Assembly (NCBI RefSeq): GCF_003946395.1
Contig: NZ_RHNZ01000004.1
Coordinates: 124,001 to 188,000 of the forward strand
Origin: Levilactobacillus fuyuanensis
GTDB taxonomy: Bacteria; Bacillota; Bacilli; Lactobacillales; Lactobacillaceae
Length of the DNA: 64,000 nt
Reading direction: 5' to 3'
Position 1 is the first letter of the stretch; every line of letters starts with the position of its first letter. The translations under genes were made by a program, and so were the position numbers. Below the pieces are notes generated by a model. The model saw nothing but the letters and a program-made list of their open reading frames with translations, ran no database searches and had not been told where the DNA came from. Positions 7,729-15,816 of the stretch are shown one piece after another.

Positions 7729-7791
7729 ATGAAGCAAAATAACCTCACTCATTTGAATAGCCAATTTGCCTTTAGCTTCTTCTTTAGATAG
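7729..7791 (+). CDS. putative Phe-rich 20-residue leader peptide (operon 2)
   Basis: ATG at 7729 follows AAAGGAA at a normal distance. The peptide starts MKQNNLTHLNSQ and ends FAFSFFFR, with five Phe codons within seven positions just before the stop. The last codons contain CTTTAGCTT (7770-7778), which can pair with AAGCTAAAG (7853-7861) immediately before a run of five T. This is the classic arrangement for attenuation by ribosome stalling at a scarce aminoacyl-tRNA, here tRNA-Phe. It suits a downstream aromatic-type ABC importer. Confidence 0.6.
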   Translation: MKQNNLTHLNSQFAFSFFFR

Positions 7792-7934
7792 CGTTTGTAT
7801 TCAGCATCGTTGGATACGAACGCGCCGCTCAATTGCGTTCGTATCTATCGATAAGCTAAAGTTTTTCAACATGACTTAAGCGCCAGATAGATACGGGTAT
7901 AATCTATCTGGAGAAAATATTATCGGGCCCGATA
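7770..7934 (+). promoter_or_regulatory. attenuator hairpins of the operon 2 leader
   Basis: Several competing pairings: CGTTTGTAT (7792-7800) or GCGTTCGTATC (7835-7845) with GATACGAACGC (7813-7823); the end of the leader ORF with 7845-7861; CCAGATAGAT (7883-7892) with ATCTATCTGG (7902-7911); and the latter alternatively with CCAGGTAGAT (7938-7947), which would break the terminator at 7935-7976. A 14-bp perfect palindrome TATCGGGCCCGATA lies at 7921-7934. The 1:2, 2:3, 3:4 logic matches a two-stage attenuator. Confidence 0.55.
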
Positions 7935-7976
7935 ACACCAGGTAGATTCTACTTAGAATCTGTCTGGTGTTTTTTT
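7935..7976 (+). terminator. intrinsic terminator of the operon 2 leader
   Basis: ACACCAG plus TAGATTCT pair with AGAATCT plus CTGGTGT, followed by seven T. Very strong; it must be overcome for expression of the downstream operon unless there is a second promoter. Confidence 0.85.
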
Positions 7977-7992
7977 GTTTAGAGCGTGAGGA

Positions 7993-8101
7993 AGGGCGGT
8001 AGGTCCTGAGCATTAACGTAGCTAAGTGCCCGCTCGGTGGAACCGAGCCGGTGCTTAGCTGGGTTAAGCGCAGGGACCTGCCCGACTGAACGCGTTTCAG
8101 A
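7993..8101 (+). ncRNA. conserved ~110-nt structured element, copy 2 (upstream of transporter operon 2)
   Basis: Carries GAGCATTAACGT (8008-8019), GGGTTAAGCGCAG (8061-8073) and a hairpin with CTGAA/TTTCAG (8086-8100). Outer stem TAGGTCC..GGGACCT plus GGGC/GCCC; long inner stem AGCTAAGTGCC/GGTGCTTAGCT capped by GCTCGGT/ACCGAGC. It starts 17 nt after the leader terminator, the same place as in operon 1. About 230 nt without other clear signals separate it from the binding-protein gene, apart from a GAATTTACC/GGTAAATTC hairpin near 8193-8219. Confidence 0.6.
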
Positions 8102-8330
8102 AGCAGCCAGGACCGACAAAGTGGACGCGCTGAGTCAGTCCAAGGTTTACCAGCTCCTAAATAAACAGCCAGTTGATCTAATCCGTGGGCAGAATTTACC
8201 AGCACTGCCGGTAAATTCCAGAATCATTTATCAACCAAATCCAAACATTTCTGACAATCATCAACATATATGAAAAGCGTCACCACAACGGTCAGCACGG
8301 CTGGCCAAACATACCTGGAGGGAATCGATT

Positions 8331-9302
8331 ATGAAAAAATTATTACTGACGAGCATTGCATTATTAGGATTGGGCTTAACATTAGCGGGCTGTTCCAGCA
8401 AGTCCAACGCTAGCAGCAAGAGTACCTTGAACGTGGGAATTTTACAGGTCGTACAACACGGCTCCCTCGATGAGGCACGGCAAGGTTTCAAGGCTGGTTT
8501 GAAGCAAGAACTCAAGGCCCATCACAAGTCCGTGACCGTGAAATATCATTACTTAAATGCGCAGGGGGATCAAGCCAACTTAAACACAATGAGTCAACAA
8601 TTGGTCCAACAAAAGAATGATTTACTATTAGGAATCGCAACACCAGCCGCTCAAGCACTGGCTAAGAAGACCAAGACCACACCAACGTTGGTCACGGCCG
8701 TCACGGATCTGAAGGCAGCTGGCTTGGTCAAGTCCAACAGCAAGCCACAGACCAACGTCAGCGGGACCAGCGATTTAACGCCAGTTGGCTTACAACTGAA
8801 GCTGTTGGCCAGCATGAGCAAGGGCAACAAGCCCCTCGGCATCATGTACAATTCTTCCGAAGAAAATTCCGTCTTACAAGTCAACCTGGCCAAAGCCTAC
8901 GCTAAGAAACACAACATCAGCTTGAAGGTTGTTAGCGCCACGAGCACCAATGATGTTTCCAGCGTCCTGGCTGGCTTAGAGGGCAAGATTTCCGGCCTGT
9001 ACCTGCCAACCGATAACCTGATGGCGAGTGCGATGAAGACTATCGGCCAAAAGGCTAAGGCAGCGAAATTACCCGTTGTGACCGGCTCGATTGAAATGGC
9101 CCAAGACGGCGGGACTGCCACTTACGGCATCAACTACTATGATTTAGGGAAGCAGACCGGGAAGATGGCCTACGCCGCACTGGAAAATAACAAGAAACCC
9201 CAAACGACGGCCGTTCAGACCTCAAAGAAGCTGCACATGTACATCAACAAGGCTAACGCTAAGGCGATTGGCTTAAAGACTAGTCAGATTCAAGAACCGT
9301 AG
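8331..9302 (+). CDS. ABC transporter substrate-binding lipoprotein, TrpX-like (operon 2)
   Basis: 323 residues, paralogue of the binding protein at 4641-5636. It has a type II signal peptide: basic start, hydrophobic core and the lipobox LAGC with Cys21 as the lipidated residue, so it is anchored on the outer face of the membrane. Family landmarks are VGILQVVQHGSLDEA, GIATPAAQALA, SGTSDLTPVGLQLKLL and LPTDNLMASAM. TrpX-type proteins bind aromatic amino acids. The Phe-rich leader peptide upstream supports Phe or a related ligand, by inference only. Strong GGAGGGA ribosome site. Confidence 0.9.
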   Translation: MKKLLLTSIALLGLGLTLAGCSSKSNASSKSTLNVGILQVVQHGSLDEARQGFKAGLKQELKAHHKSVTVKYHYLNAQGDQANLNTMSQQLVQQKNDLLLGIATPAAQALAKKTKTTPTLVTAVTDLKAAGLVKSNSKPQTNVSGTSDLTPVGLQLKLLASMSKGNKPLGIMYNSSEENSVLQVNLAKAYAKKHNISLKVVSATSTNDVSSVLAGLEGKISGLYLPTDNLMASAMKTIGQKAKAAKLPVVTGSIEMAQDGGTATYGINYYDLGKQTGKMAYAALENNKKPQTTAVQTSKKLHMYINKANAKAIGLKTSQIQEP

Positions 9303-9321
9303 ACAGAAAGGGAGATCAGTT

Positions 9322-10290
9322 ATGTTAATCACTAGTATTGGCCAGGGCCTACTCTGGGCGCCACTCGCTATCGGCGTATTCATTACATTTCGCATTTTAG
9401 ATATTCCCGATTTGACCACAGAGGGGAGCTTTCCCCTTGGGGCGGCCGTTACGATCAGTGCAATGGTTAGCGGCCAATCGGCACTGGTGGCCAGTCTCTT
9501 AGGATTTCTGGCCGGCTGTCTTGCCGGGTGGGTGACCGGCGTGCTGGACACCAAGCTACGGATGCCATCACTGCTTGCTGGGATTTTGACGATGACCGGG
9601 TTGTACTCGATCAACATGCATGTGATGGGTAAATCTAACGTGCCCCTGTTGAACCAGCGGGTGTTGACCAGTTACCTGCCAGCCACGTGGTCCGTTGATT
9701 TACAGACGATTATCGTGGGCGCCATCATAACTGGTGTGGTCATGGCAGCCTTGATTTGGCTGTTCAAGACCCGGCTCGGGTTGTCCCTGATGGCGACCGG
9801 AAATAATTCGGCGATGAGCGCGGCCAACGGCATTTACACCGACCGAATGGTGATTATCGGCTACATGGTCTCTAACGGCTGTATTGCACTGTCTGGGGCT
9901 TTGATCGCTCAGAGTAACGGGTACGCTGATATTGGCATGGGAATCGGCACGATTGTGATTGGGCTGGCCTCCGTCCTCGTGGGGGAAATCTTCCTCCGCG
10001 GTCGGCAGATGTGGGTTCGACTGACGGCGATGGTTGTCGGGGCGATTATTTACCGGTTTCTGTTGACCGTCGCCATGGGCTTAGGTTTCCCAGTCGACGA
10101 CTTGAAGATTCTTTCCGCAGGCATCCTGGTCGTTGTGATCTGCCTGCCACTGATCCGCAATAAATACCAAACGAAGCAACAGTTGAAACGTTATCTCACA
10201 CAGATTGGAGTCGATTCGCATGCGACAACAGACAGCAGTATTAAGCGTCAAGCACCTTCAGAAGGTCTTCTTTCCCGGGACGGCAAATGA
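9322..10290 (+). CDS. ABC transporter permease, TrpY-like (operon 2)
   Basis: 322 residues with about eight membrane segments (branched-chain-type permease fold), paralogue of the permease at 3742-4641 and about 23 residues longer at its C terminus. That hydrophilic tail (from about residue 290) is encoded by DNA that overlaps the first 71 bp of the ATPase gene in another frame. The gene starts 19 bp after the lipoprotein stop with AAAGGGAG upstream. Confidence 0.88.
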   Translation: MLITSIGQGLLWAPLAIGVFITFRILDIPDLTTEGSFPLGAAVTISAMVSGQSALVASLLGFLAGCLAGWVTGVLDTKLRMPSLLAGILTMTGLYSINMHVMGKSNVPLLNQRVLTSYLPATWSVDLQTIIVGAIITGVVMAALIWLFKTRLGLSLMATGNNSAMSAANGIYTDRMVIIGYMVSNGCIALSGALIAQSNGYADIGMGIGTIVIGLASVLVGEIFLRGRQMWVRLTAMVVGAIIYRFLLTVAMGLGFPVDDLKILSAGILVVVICLPLIRNKYQTKQQLKRYLTQIGVDSHATTDSSIKRQAPSEGLLSRDGK

Positions 10291-10990
10291 ACGCCACGTC
10301 TTAAAGGACGTCAGTCTCACGATTGAACCCGGTGATTTCGTCTCCGTCATTGGGAATAACGGCGCGGGAAAGTCCACACTACTCAATACGATTGCGGGCA
10401 CGTTGACGGCCGATGCCGGAGAGCTCACTTTGGCTGGACACCGCATTACGCGCAAGCCGATTGCCTACCGCTCACGTTGGTTATCACGGGTCTTCCAGGA
10501 TCCCAAGATGGGGACGGCGGGGGAACTCAGTGTGGCGGAAAACCTGACGTTGGCGGCCCAACATACGGGGAGTATGAGCCTTCACCGTTACCGGCATCGC
10601 GGGCAGACGGAAGCCTATCAGGAATTATTGCGGCCATTGGATATGGGACTAGAGAATCGCTTGACGACGCAGGTAAAATACTTATCTGGTGGGCAACGGC
10701 AAGCACTTTCCCTGTTGATGGCGACACTGAGTCAACCCCAACTGTTGTTGCTGGATGAACACACGGCGGCACTGGACCCCCAGACCAGTCGAAAAGTTAT
10801 GGACCTGACGCAAACCATCGTGGCTGAAAACCAATTAACCACGATGATGATTACTCACAAAATGAGTGACGCGTTGACCTATGGCAATCGGTTAGTCATG
10901 GTTCAGGATGGCCAGATCAAGCTTGACGTCCGTGGCGAGGAGAAGCAAAACTTGCGGCAGGAAGACCTGTTATCGATGTTTGTGGAGTAA
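10220..10990 (+). CDS. ABC transporter ATPase, TrpZ-like (operon 2)
   Basis: 256 residues from the ATG at 10220, equal in length to its paralogue at 2979-3749; TTGGAG lies about 10 nt upstream. An in-frame TTG at 10205 is an alternative but has no ribosome site. Walker A is GNNGAGKST, the signature LSGGQRQ, and Walker B again reads LLLDEH rather than DEP. It overlaps the permease gene by 71 bp. No obvious terminator follows directly; the next 430 bp are non-coding. Confidence 0.88.
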   Translation: MRQQTAVLSVKHLQKVFFPGTANERHVLKDVSLTIEPGDFVSVIGNNGAGKSTLLNTIAGTLTADAGELTLAGHRITRKPIAYRSRWLSRVFQDPKMGTAGELSVAENLTLAAQHTGSMSLHRYRHRGQTEAYQELLRPLDMGLENRLTTQVKYLSGGQRQALSLLMATLSQPQLLLLDEHTAALDPQTSRKVMDLTQTIVAENQLTTMMITHKMSDALTYGNRLVMVQDGQIKLDVRGEEKQNLRQEDLLSMFVE

Positions 10991-11421
10991 TTAGCAATCA
11001 GATTATAAAGCCATGTGAAAATACCGTTTATAATTAGAACGGGACTTATGATGTTCTAATGAATTCGACGATGATTAAATAAACTGATTTGAAGTGATCT
11101 TTGAGTCGTTAAGCATATGGATGAGCTATTCAGAAATTACATGATTACCAGTAAGTTTGGTTTGTCTTAGTCCTTGCACGGCATCTTCCCCGATATGTGG
11201 GAGTTTGCTATCTATCACGCTAATAATGTTCTATACTATGGCCAGATTCTAAGGTAACCTAATTTTAGGGAGCTTGACGGAATCCGCATGTAAAGTTGAG
11301 CGAAGCGTTTGTAACCCGTGGGGTGACTGGTCCCGCGAGACGGTCATCACTGGGTACAAGAAAAAACGTCAAGGACGCGCGAACCACGACTACTAGGAAA
11401 TCGTGGGGAAAGCGGCCGTAC
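10991..11421. other. non-coding region with hairpins, no gene recognised
   Basis: AT-rich to about 11280, with no convincing ORF. From about 11310 to 11405 there are nested inverted repeats: GTAACCC..GGGTGAC with GTCATC..GGGTAC (about 11312-11358) and CCACGA..TCGTGG (about 11384-11406). It could be a small RNA or decayed mobile DNA; no promoter or terminator specific to it was found apart from the shared terminator at 11422-11464. Confidence 0.3.
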
Positions 11422-11464
11422 ATAAATAAAGGACTGGGGCAATTGGCCTCAGTCCTTTATTTAT
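11422..11464. terminator. bidirectional intrinsic terminator
   Basis: ATAAATAAAGGACTG pairs perfectly with CAGTCCTTTATTTAT. It ends the CPBP gene on the minus strand, and anything arriving from the left. Confidence 0.85.
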
Positions 11465-11465
11465 A

Positions 11466-12158
11466 TCAAATTAAAGATAACGCGTTATTTAAAAAGTGAA
11501 GCGTCATGTCATAGCGAATATCGCGGAAATGCAGGTAGCTGTAGCCCAGTACCCAGCCCAGCGCGGAGTACATAATCAGCGTTGGGGTAAAACTGGAGAC
11601 GTGCATGAAACCAAAGATGATTCCCGAGATAAAGATACCAAGGAAGTTCATCAGTCGGGTATTTTTACTGAAGAAGTAATTCAGAAAGATTCCCCGGAAG
11701 ATGAGTTCTTCAAATACCGGTGCCAGCAGGATCGCATAGGCCAGGTTCCAGAAGGGCAGTTGCGTGACCTGCTGGTTGATGGCCGTCTGGTTGGCAGGAC
11801 TGGGCAGAATGTGCGTAGCAATCAAGATCGACCATGAATACTGAATTGCCAGCATCAAGATGAAGAAGCCAATCAATTGGCTCACAGTTTTACCAGTAAA
11901 GGGGGTTCGACCGAAGTCCCGCGGATTATTTTGTTGTAGTTGCTTCTGATAACGCCAAGTGATAAAGCCCAGCAACAGCCCGGAGTAGATCAGCATCATC
12001 CCGATTGCCCGGTTGGGGCTACTCCCGTGACTGGCTTGTTGGGTCGCCAGGGTGAGAAAGACGCTGTCGATGAGATACAGCAGTAGAAATCCTAGCCACT
12101 TGAGGTCACGCAGGACCCAGTCGAGCAGCCAGTTGATTCCCTTATTCCAAGAATTCAT
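11466..12158 (-). CDS. CPBP-family intramembrane glutamic endopeptidase
   Basis: 230 residues with about six membrane segments. The three diagnostic motifs are present: EELIFR (Glu150, Glu151, Arg155), FGFMH (182-186) and HFLNN (221-225). CPBP (Abi/CaaX-protease-like) proteins are membrane proteases; in lactobacilli they are often tied to bacteriocin immunity, but no bacteriocin gene is seen here, so the substrate is unknown. A GGAGGA site precedes the ATG. A class B structured element lies 60 bp upstream of the start. Confidence 0.9.
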   Translation of the reverse strand: MNSWNKGINWLLDWVLRDLKWLGFLLLYLIDSVFLTLATQQASHGSSPNRAIGMMLIYSGLLLGFITWRYQKQLQQNNPRDFGRTPFTGKTVSQLIGFFILMLAIQYSWSILIATHILPSPANQTAINQQVTQLPFWNLAYAILLAPVFEELIFRGIFLNYFFSKNTRLMNFLGIFISGIIFGFMHVSSFTPTLIMYSALGWVLGYSYLHFRDIRYDMTLHFLNNALSLI

Positions 12159-12218
12159 TCAGGCAATCCTCCAATATTTCAATGTTGTTTGGCGCGGTTA
12201 AGTTGGTCTTTGTCAGCG

Positions 12219-12397
12219 CCTTACCGGGCGGCACAAATAGCCTGGAACGCATGGGCGGACGCCTAAAGCCAAAGTGCGGTCTTTAGGCTTAGCTTTGAAC
12301 CTCTGTGAACCGAGTTTCAAAGCCACCAATTCTCTAAGCGACAAGTCGCTAAGTGAATTCCCACGGCTGAGGCTATTTGTGCCGCCCTCACGGCTTA
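12219..12397 (+). repeat. structured intergenic element, class B, copy 2
   Basis: The closing stem is a perfect 17-bp match: GGGCGGCACAAATAGCC with GGCTATTTGTGCCGCCC. Hairpin I carries the family loop AGCCAAAGTGCGGTCT; hairpin III contains AATTCTCTAAGCG. It points away from the CPBP gene, 60 bp upstream of its start, and converges on copy 3. The 196 bp between them (12398-12593) hold no gene. Confidence 0.8.
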
Positions 12398-12593
12398 CAT
12401 GGTGGTTGGCACCAGTCAACATGATTCTATGCTTATACGTACGATTGACAGCTTATGCTAATGTTCTAAGGTTTATGAGTGTTTTGAATGATGACCTGAT
12501 CAAATGGAGAACAAGCACGACGTCCATCGAAAACCACATCATCGCGGCAGTCTGATAAATAACCGACAATCTTAGTGGTCAACGACTATCAAG

Positions 12594-12790
12594 AGCCGGA
12601 GGAGGCCAGGGATGCAGCCAGCTGTGACGGCGGTGTTAGCCCGGGTGCTAGGTCCTTCCCGGGTTTACAGCGTGGGACGCGTTTGGAAACTCGCATGATT
12701 CTCGCGAGGTTTCAAACCGAGCCGGAAGCCAGATTCTCAGGCTGCAGGCGGTCCCCACAGCAGGCGGAATCCCTGGCAGCCGCAGGCGGC
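12594..12790 (-). repeat. structured intergenic element, class A, copy 3
   Basis: Closing segments GCCAGGGAT/ATCCCTGGC, internal hairpins GTTTGGAAACTCGC/GCGAGGTTTCAAAC and GAGCCGGAAG-type, core GGTCCCCACAGCAGGC. It follows the VOC gene stop by 31 bp in the sense of that gene. Confidence 0.8.
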
Positions 12791-12821
12791 ACTTTACCGC
12801 TCCCCATTTACTAAACCAGTG

Positions 12822-13205
12822 TTATTTATCATACTTCCCGATTTCAATGAGGTTTTCGTCGGGGTCGCGGACGTAAACGGACGTCATTGGGCCCAGCGCC
12901 CCCTGCTTAGGAAGTGGCCCATCCACGATTTCCACCGCGTAGTTGGTCAGATGGGACAGGATGTTTGCCAATGGGTCGGTCGCGATGATGGCGAAGTCGG
13001 CGCCCCCAATCGTGGGATGCTTGGCGACCGGCAGATGGGGCACGTCAGTCTGTTGGAAATTAATCTTTTGTTTGCCGAGTTTGACGCCGCGGCGGCCATC
13101 GTCAAATTCGATGATGGGTAGGTCGAAAACCTCGTGGTACCAACGGACGGAGCGCTCGATGTCACTAACAGTTAGGGTTAAATGGTCAATATTACGAATA
13201 TTCAT
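12822..13205 (-). CDS. VOC-family (glyoxalase/dioxygenase-like) protein
   Basis: 127 residues from the ATG at 13205, preceded by AAGGA; an in-frame GTG 33 bp upstream has no ribosome site. Two beta-alpha-beta-beta-beta modules of the vicinal oxygen chelate fold: the first begins IDHLTLTVSDIERSVRWY (metal ligand His8), the second contains SVYVRDPDENLIEI (metal ligand Glu near the C terminus). Such proteins are small metal-dependent lyases, dioxygenases or resistance proteins; the substrate is unknown. Confidence 0.85.
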   Translation of the reverse strand: MNIRNIDHLTLTVSDIERSVRWYHEVFDLPIIEFDDGRRGVKLGKQKINFQQTDVPHLPVAKHPTIGGADFAIIATDPLANILSHLTNYAVEIVDGPLPKQGALGPMTSVYVRDPDENLIEIGKYDK

Positions 13206-13390
13206 GAAAGTTTCAGTCCTTAGCAAGTAAATTTTCACTATTATAGCATAGTTTTCAGGAAAGACCCTAAGCGGTGAAGTTGACGAACCCGGGCGTTTCG
13301 TGGTAAGTTACTACTTATATATTATGTTTAGGATAAAGCCTTGACGTCGTCGGGGCTTTTTCTGCGTGAGAGAAGAAGGGAAGGATACAC

Positions 13391-14944
13391 GTGCCATTAC
13401 TACAAGTTGACGACCTGAGCATGAGTTTCGCTGATAAGAAGCTCTACGAAGGGGCCAGTTTTACCCTAGAGAAGGGCGAACACATGGGTGTCGTCGGGCA
13501 AAACGGGGTTGGTAAGTCAACCTTAATCAAAATTATTACGGGACAAGAACTCCCACTGACCGGAGAAGTGAAGTGGCAAAAGAAGACCCACGTGGGTTAT
13601 TTGGACCAGTATGCCGATATTCCAGAAGGCATGACGCTGATCGACTTTCTGCACACTGCTTACGCCGATCTCTATGAAATGAACGACCGGATGACGGCTA
13701 TGTACACGGAATACGCTGAGAGCATGGATGACAAGCTCTTAGAGCGTGCCGGCCGGATTCAAGAGGAACTTGATGCGCGGAACTTTTACGACGTTGAGAC
13801 CGAGATTGAGCGGGTGATTTCCGGGTTAGGCTTGGACGACATGGGCCGTGACCACGAAGTTGCCAACATGTCTGGGGGCCAACGGTCGAAGATTATCTTG
13901 GCCAAGCTGTTGTTGGAAACGCCAGATGTTATCTTACTGGATGAACCGACCAACTACCTGGATACGGCGCATATCGACTGGTTGGAAGATTACCTGAACG
14001 GCTTCGATGGGGCCGCACTGATTGTTTCCCATGATTACGACTTCTTACAAGACGTCACGAACTGTATCATTAACGTGGCGTTTGGTCGGATTACCAAGTA
14101 CCGAGGGAACTTCAAGCAGGCCATGCGGCAACGGGCTGAAAAGGAAAAGGCCCAACAGCGTGAATTCGATAAGCAACAGGTCGTGATTGAAAAGGCCGAA
14201 CGCTTTATCCGTAAGAACAAGGCTGGGTCCAAGTCGACCATGGCCAAGTCACGGGAAAAGATGTTGAATCGTTTGGACCGGGTCGATCCACCTTCCACCA
14301 ACATTCAAGCCCACTTCGATTTCCCTTATCAGGAAACCGGGTCGCAGAATGCCTTGGTTGTGGACCAACTGTCCGTTGGGTACGACCGGCCACTGTTAAA
14401 GCCAGTAACCTTCTCCGTGACGACCGACCAAAAAGTCGGCTTGACCGGGTTCAACGGGGTCGGGAAGTCGACGCTGATCAAATCCATCTTGGGCATCATC
14501 AAGGCCAAGGGTGGGGAAGCGTCCTTCTCGCCATCCGCACGAATCAGCTACTTTAGCCAGGATTTAGTTTGGGATAACAATCGGCAGACACCGCTGCAGA
14601 TTATCCAGGCGAAGTACGAAAAGTTACCACAAAAGGCCATTCGGACCAAGTTGTCCAAGTGTGGGCTGGATTCCGCCAATGCCATGAAACCGATCGGTGA
14701 GCTCTCCGGGGGCGAACAGACCAAGGTCAAGCTGGCTATGATGGAATTCGAACCCGCTAACTTCCTGATCATGGACGAACCAACGAACCATTTGGATGAC
14801 GAGACCAAGCAAGCCCTGAAGGAAGCCATCAACACCTTCCCGGGGAATGCCATTATCGTCAGCCATGAGGAAAGTTTCTACACGGGCTTGGTCGATAAGA
14901 TCTTGAACGTGGAAAAACTGAGTTTGAAGAATACTCAAAACTAA
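13391..14944 (+). CDS. ABC-F family ATPase
   Basis: 517 residues, two ATPase domains on one chain and no membrane segments. Domain 1: Walker [10 protein letters not shown] (36-44), signature MSGGQRSK (160-167), Walker B ILLLDEP. A charged helical linker (about 235-300) follows, and domain 2 has Walker [10 protein letters not shown] (353-361), signature LSGGEQTK and [15 protein letters not shown] proteins bind the ribosomal E site and act in translation or antibiotic protection; which subtype cannot be decided here (YkpA/YbiT-like by length). Start is GTG with AAGGGAAGGA upstream; a weak terminator-like stem sits at about 13336-13362. Confidence 0.9.
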   Translation: MPLLQVDDLSMSFADKKLYEGASFTLEKGEHMGVVGQNGVGKSTLIKIITGQELPLTGEVKWQKKTHVGYLDQYADIPEGMTLIDFLHTAYADLYEMNDRMTAMYTEYAESMDDKLLERAGRIQEELDARNFYDVETEIERVISGLGLDDMGRDHEVANMSGGQRSKIILAKLLLETPDVILLDEPTNYLDTAHIDWLEDYLNGFDGAALIVSHDYDFLQDVTNCIINVAFGRITKYRGNFKQAMRQRAEKEKAQQREFDKQQVVIEKAERFIRKNKAGSKSTMAKSREKMLNRLDRVDPPSTNIQAHFDFPYQETGSQNALVVDQLSVGYDRPLLKPVTFSVTTDQKVGLTGFNGVGKSTLIKSILGIIKAKGGEASFSPSARISYFSQDLVWDNNRQTPLQIIQAKYEKLPQKAIRTKLSKCGLDSANAMKPIGELSGGEQTKVKLAMMEFEPANFLIMDEPTNHLDDETKQALKEAINTFPGNAIIVSHEESFYTGLVDKILNVEKLSLKNTQN

Positions 14945-15035
14945 GATTACGTTTCGGTAAAAAGCGTTCCCTTTTACCGCTAAATCCGTTACAGTTAACG
15001 GTGGGTTGAAATTCAGTAAAAAAGGACGGAAAAGC

Positions 15036-15629
15036 ATGAAACGATTCAGACAATTACTCGTTATTGTCGTGTTGGTCGTTGTTGCGGCGGTGGGGATTAA
15101 CCGCGTCATGCAACACACGTCGGCTGATAAAGCCGCGACCACACGGACGGTCAAATCAATAGCAAAACCAAAGGCCAAGGCCAAGACTATTGATTGGCGT
15201 GCACCTTCCGAAGATAAAGCCTATCCAAACTTAAAGACTTACCCGAATGCCTGGCTGGACGTGAATACCAGTGAGCAACGGGTCTACGTGAAAAACGGCA
15301 ATAAGGTGCTCTACACCATGTACTGTTCAACAGGAACGGGTAAGGAAAATGGTACCCCACACGGAACGTATTACATCCAGGCCGAGCGTGGCAAGTTCTT
15401 CTATAACCAGAATTCTGGTGAAGGGGCGAAGTATTGGGTCTCCTGGAAGGATCATGGGATTTATCTCTTCCACAGTGTCCCAACGGATAAGGACGGTAAC
15501 TTCATCGAAAGTGAAGCCAAGGAATTGGGTAAGACGGCTGCGTCACACGGCTGTGTCCGGCTGTCGGTCTCCGATGCCAAGTGGGTTTACAACAAAGTGC
15601 CTTATGGGATGAAGGTTGTGATTCACTAA
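15036..15629 (+). CDS. L,D-transpeptidase (YkuD domain), membrane-anchored
   Basis: 197 residues from the ATG at 15036, chosen because AAGGACGG is 6 nt upstream; a TTG 30 bp earlier is less likely. Basic N terminus and hydrophobic segment (about 7-22) form a signal anchor, then an Ala/Lys/Thr-rich spacer, then the YkuD catalytic domain. Active-site residues are visible: His146 in LFHS and the SHGCVRLS motif with Cys173 and Arg175. It would make 3-3 peptidoglycan cross-links or attach proteins to the wall. A strong terminator follows. Confidence 0.9.
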   Translation: MKRFRQLLVIVVLVVVAAVGINRVMQHTSADKAATTRTVKSIAKPKAKAKTIDWRAPSEDKAYPNLKTYPNAWLDVNTSEQRVYVKNGNKVLYTMYCSTGTGKENGTPHGTYYIQAERGKFFYNQNSGEGAKYWVSWKDHGIYLFHSVPTDKDGNFIESEAKELGKTAASHGCVRLSVSDAKWVYNKVPYGMKVVIH

Positions 15630-15658
15630 TATGCCAAAATCATGTTGTTAAGCAATTG

Positions 15659-15697
15659 AAAATGGACCAGCTACCACTTGGCGGCTGGTCCATTTTT
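15659..15697 (+). terminator. intrinsic terminator of the L,D-transpeptidase gene
   Basis: AAAATGGACCAGC pairs perfectly with GCTGGTCCATTTT, followed by T residues. Confidence 0.85.
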
Positions 15698-15816
15698 GTA
15701 TATTGTATTGTCAATCCACCAACTTTGTTAAAAATTTTGGCTCTCTTTTCTTCTCAAAGAACTTATGATATGTTTATCGTTGGCATCAAATAGCGTATAA
15801 GGGGATAACAACTATT

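Noticed and set aside
8030-8050. GGTGGAACCG in element copy 2, reminiscent of a T-box
   Set aside because: It lies in a hairpin loop, is missing from the other two copies, and no specifier loop or T-box antiterminator context is present.
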